DNA of 6,623 bases from Anaerolineae bacterium (GTDB taxonomy: Bacteria; Chloroflexota; Anaerolineae; B4-G1). Positions 5,819 to 6,623 of the stretch are shown piece by piece. A model generated the notes under the pieces. The model saw only the letters and a list, made by a program, of their open reading frames with translations. It was not told the origin of the DNA and ran no database searches. The stretch lies in the NCBI GenBank assembly GCA_030612185.1, contig JAUWOI010000251.1:1-6623 (forward strand), in the 5' to 3' direction. Both the position numbers and the translations under genes were made by a program. Positions within the stretch are counted from its first letter, which is position 1. Each line of letters opens with the position of its first letter.

Positions 5819-5878
5819 TTAGGCGACTGTTTGCACAAATGGGAATAAGCCAACGGGATATTATCACTTTTCGCCTAA
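5819..5878. repeat. 8-bp inverted repeat spanning 60 bp between herA and the HIT gene
   Basis: TTAGGCGA (5819-5826) and its exact complement TCGCCTAA (5871-5878) flank a 44-nt, comparatively AT-rich interior. The element fills much of the 156-bp herA-HIT gap. It could be a structured leader of the HIT mRNA, a small mobile repeat or a paired protein site. The integron attC arrangement does not fit. A 25-codon plus-strand reading frame (5812-5889) coincides with it but has no ribosome binding site. Confidence 0.5.
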
Positions 5879-5894
5879 AATGCGAATAGCGACA

Positions 5895-5923
5895 ATTATA
5901 GGCAGCGGCCTTTGCGCTAAATC
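5895..5923 (-). promoter_or_regulatory. Possible promoter for the HIT gene
   Basis: A perfect TATAAT on the minus strand (5895-5900) lies just past the herA stop codon. The sequence at the -35 distance (5918-5923) reads GATTTA and is a poor match. If used, it gives a leader of about 125 nt that includes the inverted repeat at 5819-5878. Alternatively herA and the HIT gene are cotranscribed. Confidence 0.3.
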
Positions 5924-6623
5924 CCCTCCCCGTTCTCCTCCCCCCGCAACACCGCCCGCCCCCGCGCCAGCACCGCCTCCGGGTCTTCCGTCTCTCGGAC
6001 CCCCATCGCGGCGTAGAACTCCGGGGTGCCGTAGGTGCGGGTGCGCACGACCACCGGCATCGGCACGGCGTGACCCATGATGAGCGCCTGCTGGCGGGTA
6101 TCCAGCCGCGCCAGCACCTCCCGCAGTGCGCCCGCCCCACTGATGCCGGAAAAGACCGCACGGATGTCCGCCTCGTCGTCCAGGAGGCAGGTGACGCGGG
6201 TGCCGATCTGGCTCATCACCTCCGGGTCAATCCCACTGGGCCGCTGGTCCACGATCAGCAGCGTGACGTTGTACTTGCGCAACTCGCGGGCGATGGCGCC
6301 GAAGATAGTGTGCCGGGCGACGGCGGGGTCGAGGAACTTGTGCGCCTCCTCGATGGTGATGACCAGCGGGCGCGGCTCCTTCTCCCGCTCCCCCAACGCC
6401 TCCTCCGTGCGCCTGACGTAGTGGGCGTGGATGCGGCGGGTGATGTAGTTGGCCACCAGCAGATAGGCCTCCAGGCTGCTGCCGTACCGCCCGAACTCCA
6501 GGACGACGTTGATCCCCCGGTCCAGGTAGTCCAGAATCTGCCTCACGGCATCCTCCGGCGCTCGCTCTTGCAGGAAGCCGAAGCGGCGGAACATCCCCAG
6601 TTTGCGCTGGATGGCTCCCAGTG
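5917..6623 (-). CDS. herA: HerA-like hexameric DNA-translocating ATPase (5' end cut off by window edge)
   Basis: This is the C-terminal 235 residues of a HerA/FtsK-superfamily P-loop ATPase. By family knowledge HerA is a DNA pump that works with the nuclease NurA, and with Mre11-Rad50 in archaea, in break-end resection. Visible landmarks are the Walker B and catalytic glutamate segment VITIEEAHKFLD (about 6331-6366), the IVDQRPSGIDPEV block with the sensor glutamine, SQIGTRV carrying the putative arginine finger, and the terminal strand ALIMGHAVPMPVVVRTRTYG. The Walker A lysine and the N-terminal HAS barrel must lie right of 6623. The coding frame is open through the window edge. The short Gly/Glu-rich tail ends at TAG (5917-5919). 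No nurA is seen in the window. Assignment to HerA rather than another VirB4/FtsK-like ATPase is likely but rests on part of the protein. Confidence 0.88.
   Translation of the reverse strand, partial: LGAIQRKLGMFRRFGFLQERAPEDAVRQILDYLDRGINVVLEFGRYGSSLEAYLLVANYITRRIHAHYVRRTEEALGEREKEPRPLVITIEEAHKFLDPAVARHTIFGAIARELRKYNVTLLIVDQRPSGIDPEVMSQIGTRVTCLLDDEADIRAVFSGISGAGALREVLARLDTRQQALIMGHAVPMPVVVRTRTYGTPEFYAAMGVRETEDPEAVLARGRAVLRGEENGEGI

Noticed and set aside
5819..5878. Integron attC-like site
   Set aside because: The arms are TTAGGCG then CGCCTAA, the reverse of the RYYYAAC...GTTRRRY arrangement, they lack the GTT cleavage triplet, and no integrase or cassette is present.
5812..5889. 25-codon plus-strand frame beginning MEIRRLFAQMGISQRD
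   Set aside because: It is too short to judge, has no Shine-Dalgarno, and coincides with the inverted repeat. A peptide-coding role cannot be supported from sequence alone.
4403..6623. A HerA-containing anti-phage defence island with HEPN-MNT
   Set aside because: The HerA fragment looks like the standard repair ATPase and is not next to a SIR2 or DUF4297 partner. The genes between are a HIT protein and a broken HEPN gene, which does not match a known defence operon.

Overview
The window looks like chromosomal DNA of a GC-rich bacterium, most plausibly a member of the Chloroflexota. That placement is an inference from the gene set: an IorA-type ferredoxin oxidoreductase, a HerA ATPase, an SbcD/Mre11 nuclease without an adjacent SbcC, an LpxL/PatA-like acyltransferase and a 'quinate 5-dehydrogenase'-type protein. 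GC-rich palindromic repeats point the same way. No rRNA, tRNA, CRISPR array or transposase was seen. Six of the eight genes lie on the minus strand. Shine-Dalgarno sequences of the AAGGAG type support most of the starts.

Layout from left to right. Positions 1-1013 (minus) hold the first 337 codons of iorA; the end of the gene is outside the window and the visible part ends in a GTTG microsatellite. Positions 1014-1187 hold a candidate iorA promoter and a minus-strand terminator for the next gene. Positions 1188-2090 (minus) encode a 300-aa protein of the family usually annotated quinate 5-dehydrogenase. It lies 16 bp downstream of a 323-aa lysophospholipid-acyltransferase-like gene (2107-3078, minus), which carries a C/G-rich palindromic repeat in frame. 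Positions 3135-4361 (minus) encode SbcD/Mre11. These three minus-strand genes are closely spaced and probably form one transcription unit running sbcD, acyltransferase, dehydrogenase-like protein, terminator.

A divergent 41-bp gap separates sbcD from a plus-strand HEPN-MNT pair (4403-5178). The HEPN gene is interrupted by an in-frame TAG at codon 27. The nucleotidyltransferase gene that follows is intact and overlaps it by 4 bp. This pair is less GC-biased than its neighbours and looks like an inserted toxin-antitoxin-like module. It converges on a HIT-family hydrolase gene (5257-5760, minus). A 156-bp, comparatively AT-rich intergenic region with an 8-bp inverted repeat and a TATAAT box follows. 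The window ends inside herA (5917-6623, minus), whose 5' end is missing.

How the genes may work together: HerA and SbcD/Mre11 belong to DNA double-strand-break processing. Here they lie on the same strand with a HIT protein and the HEPN-MNT module between them. The acyltransferase acts on membrane lipids and IorA takes part in aromatic amino-acid (2-keto acid) oxidation. I see no clear new multi-gene system. The features most worth checking are the nonsense-interrupted HEPN gene, the iorA microsatellite and the in-frame palindromic repeat in the acyltransferase gene.
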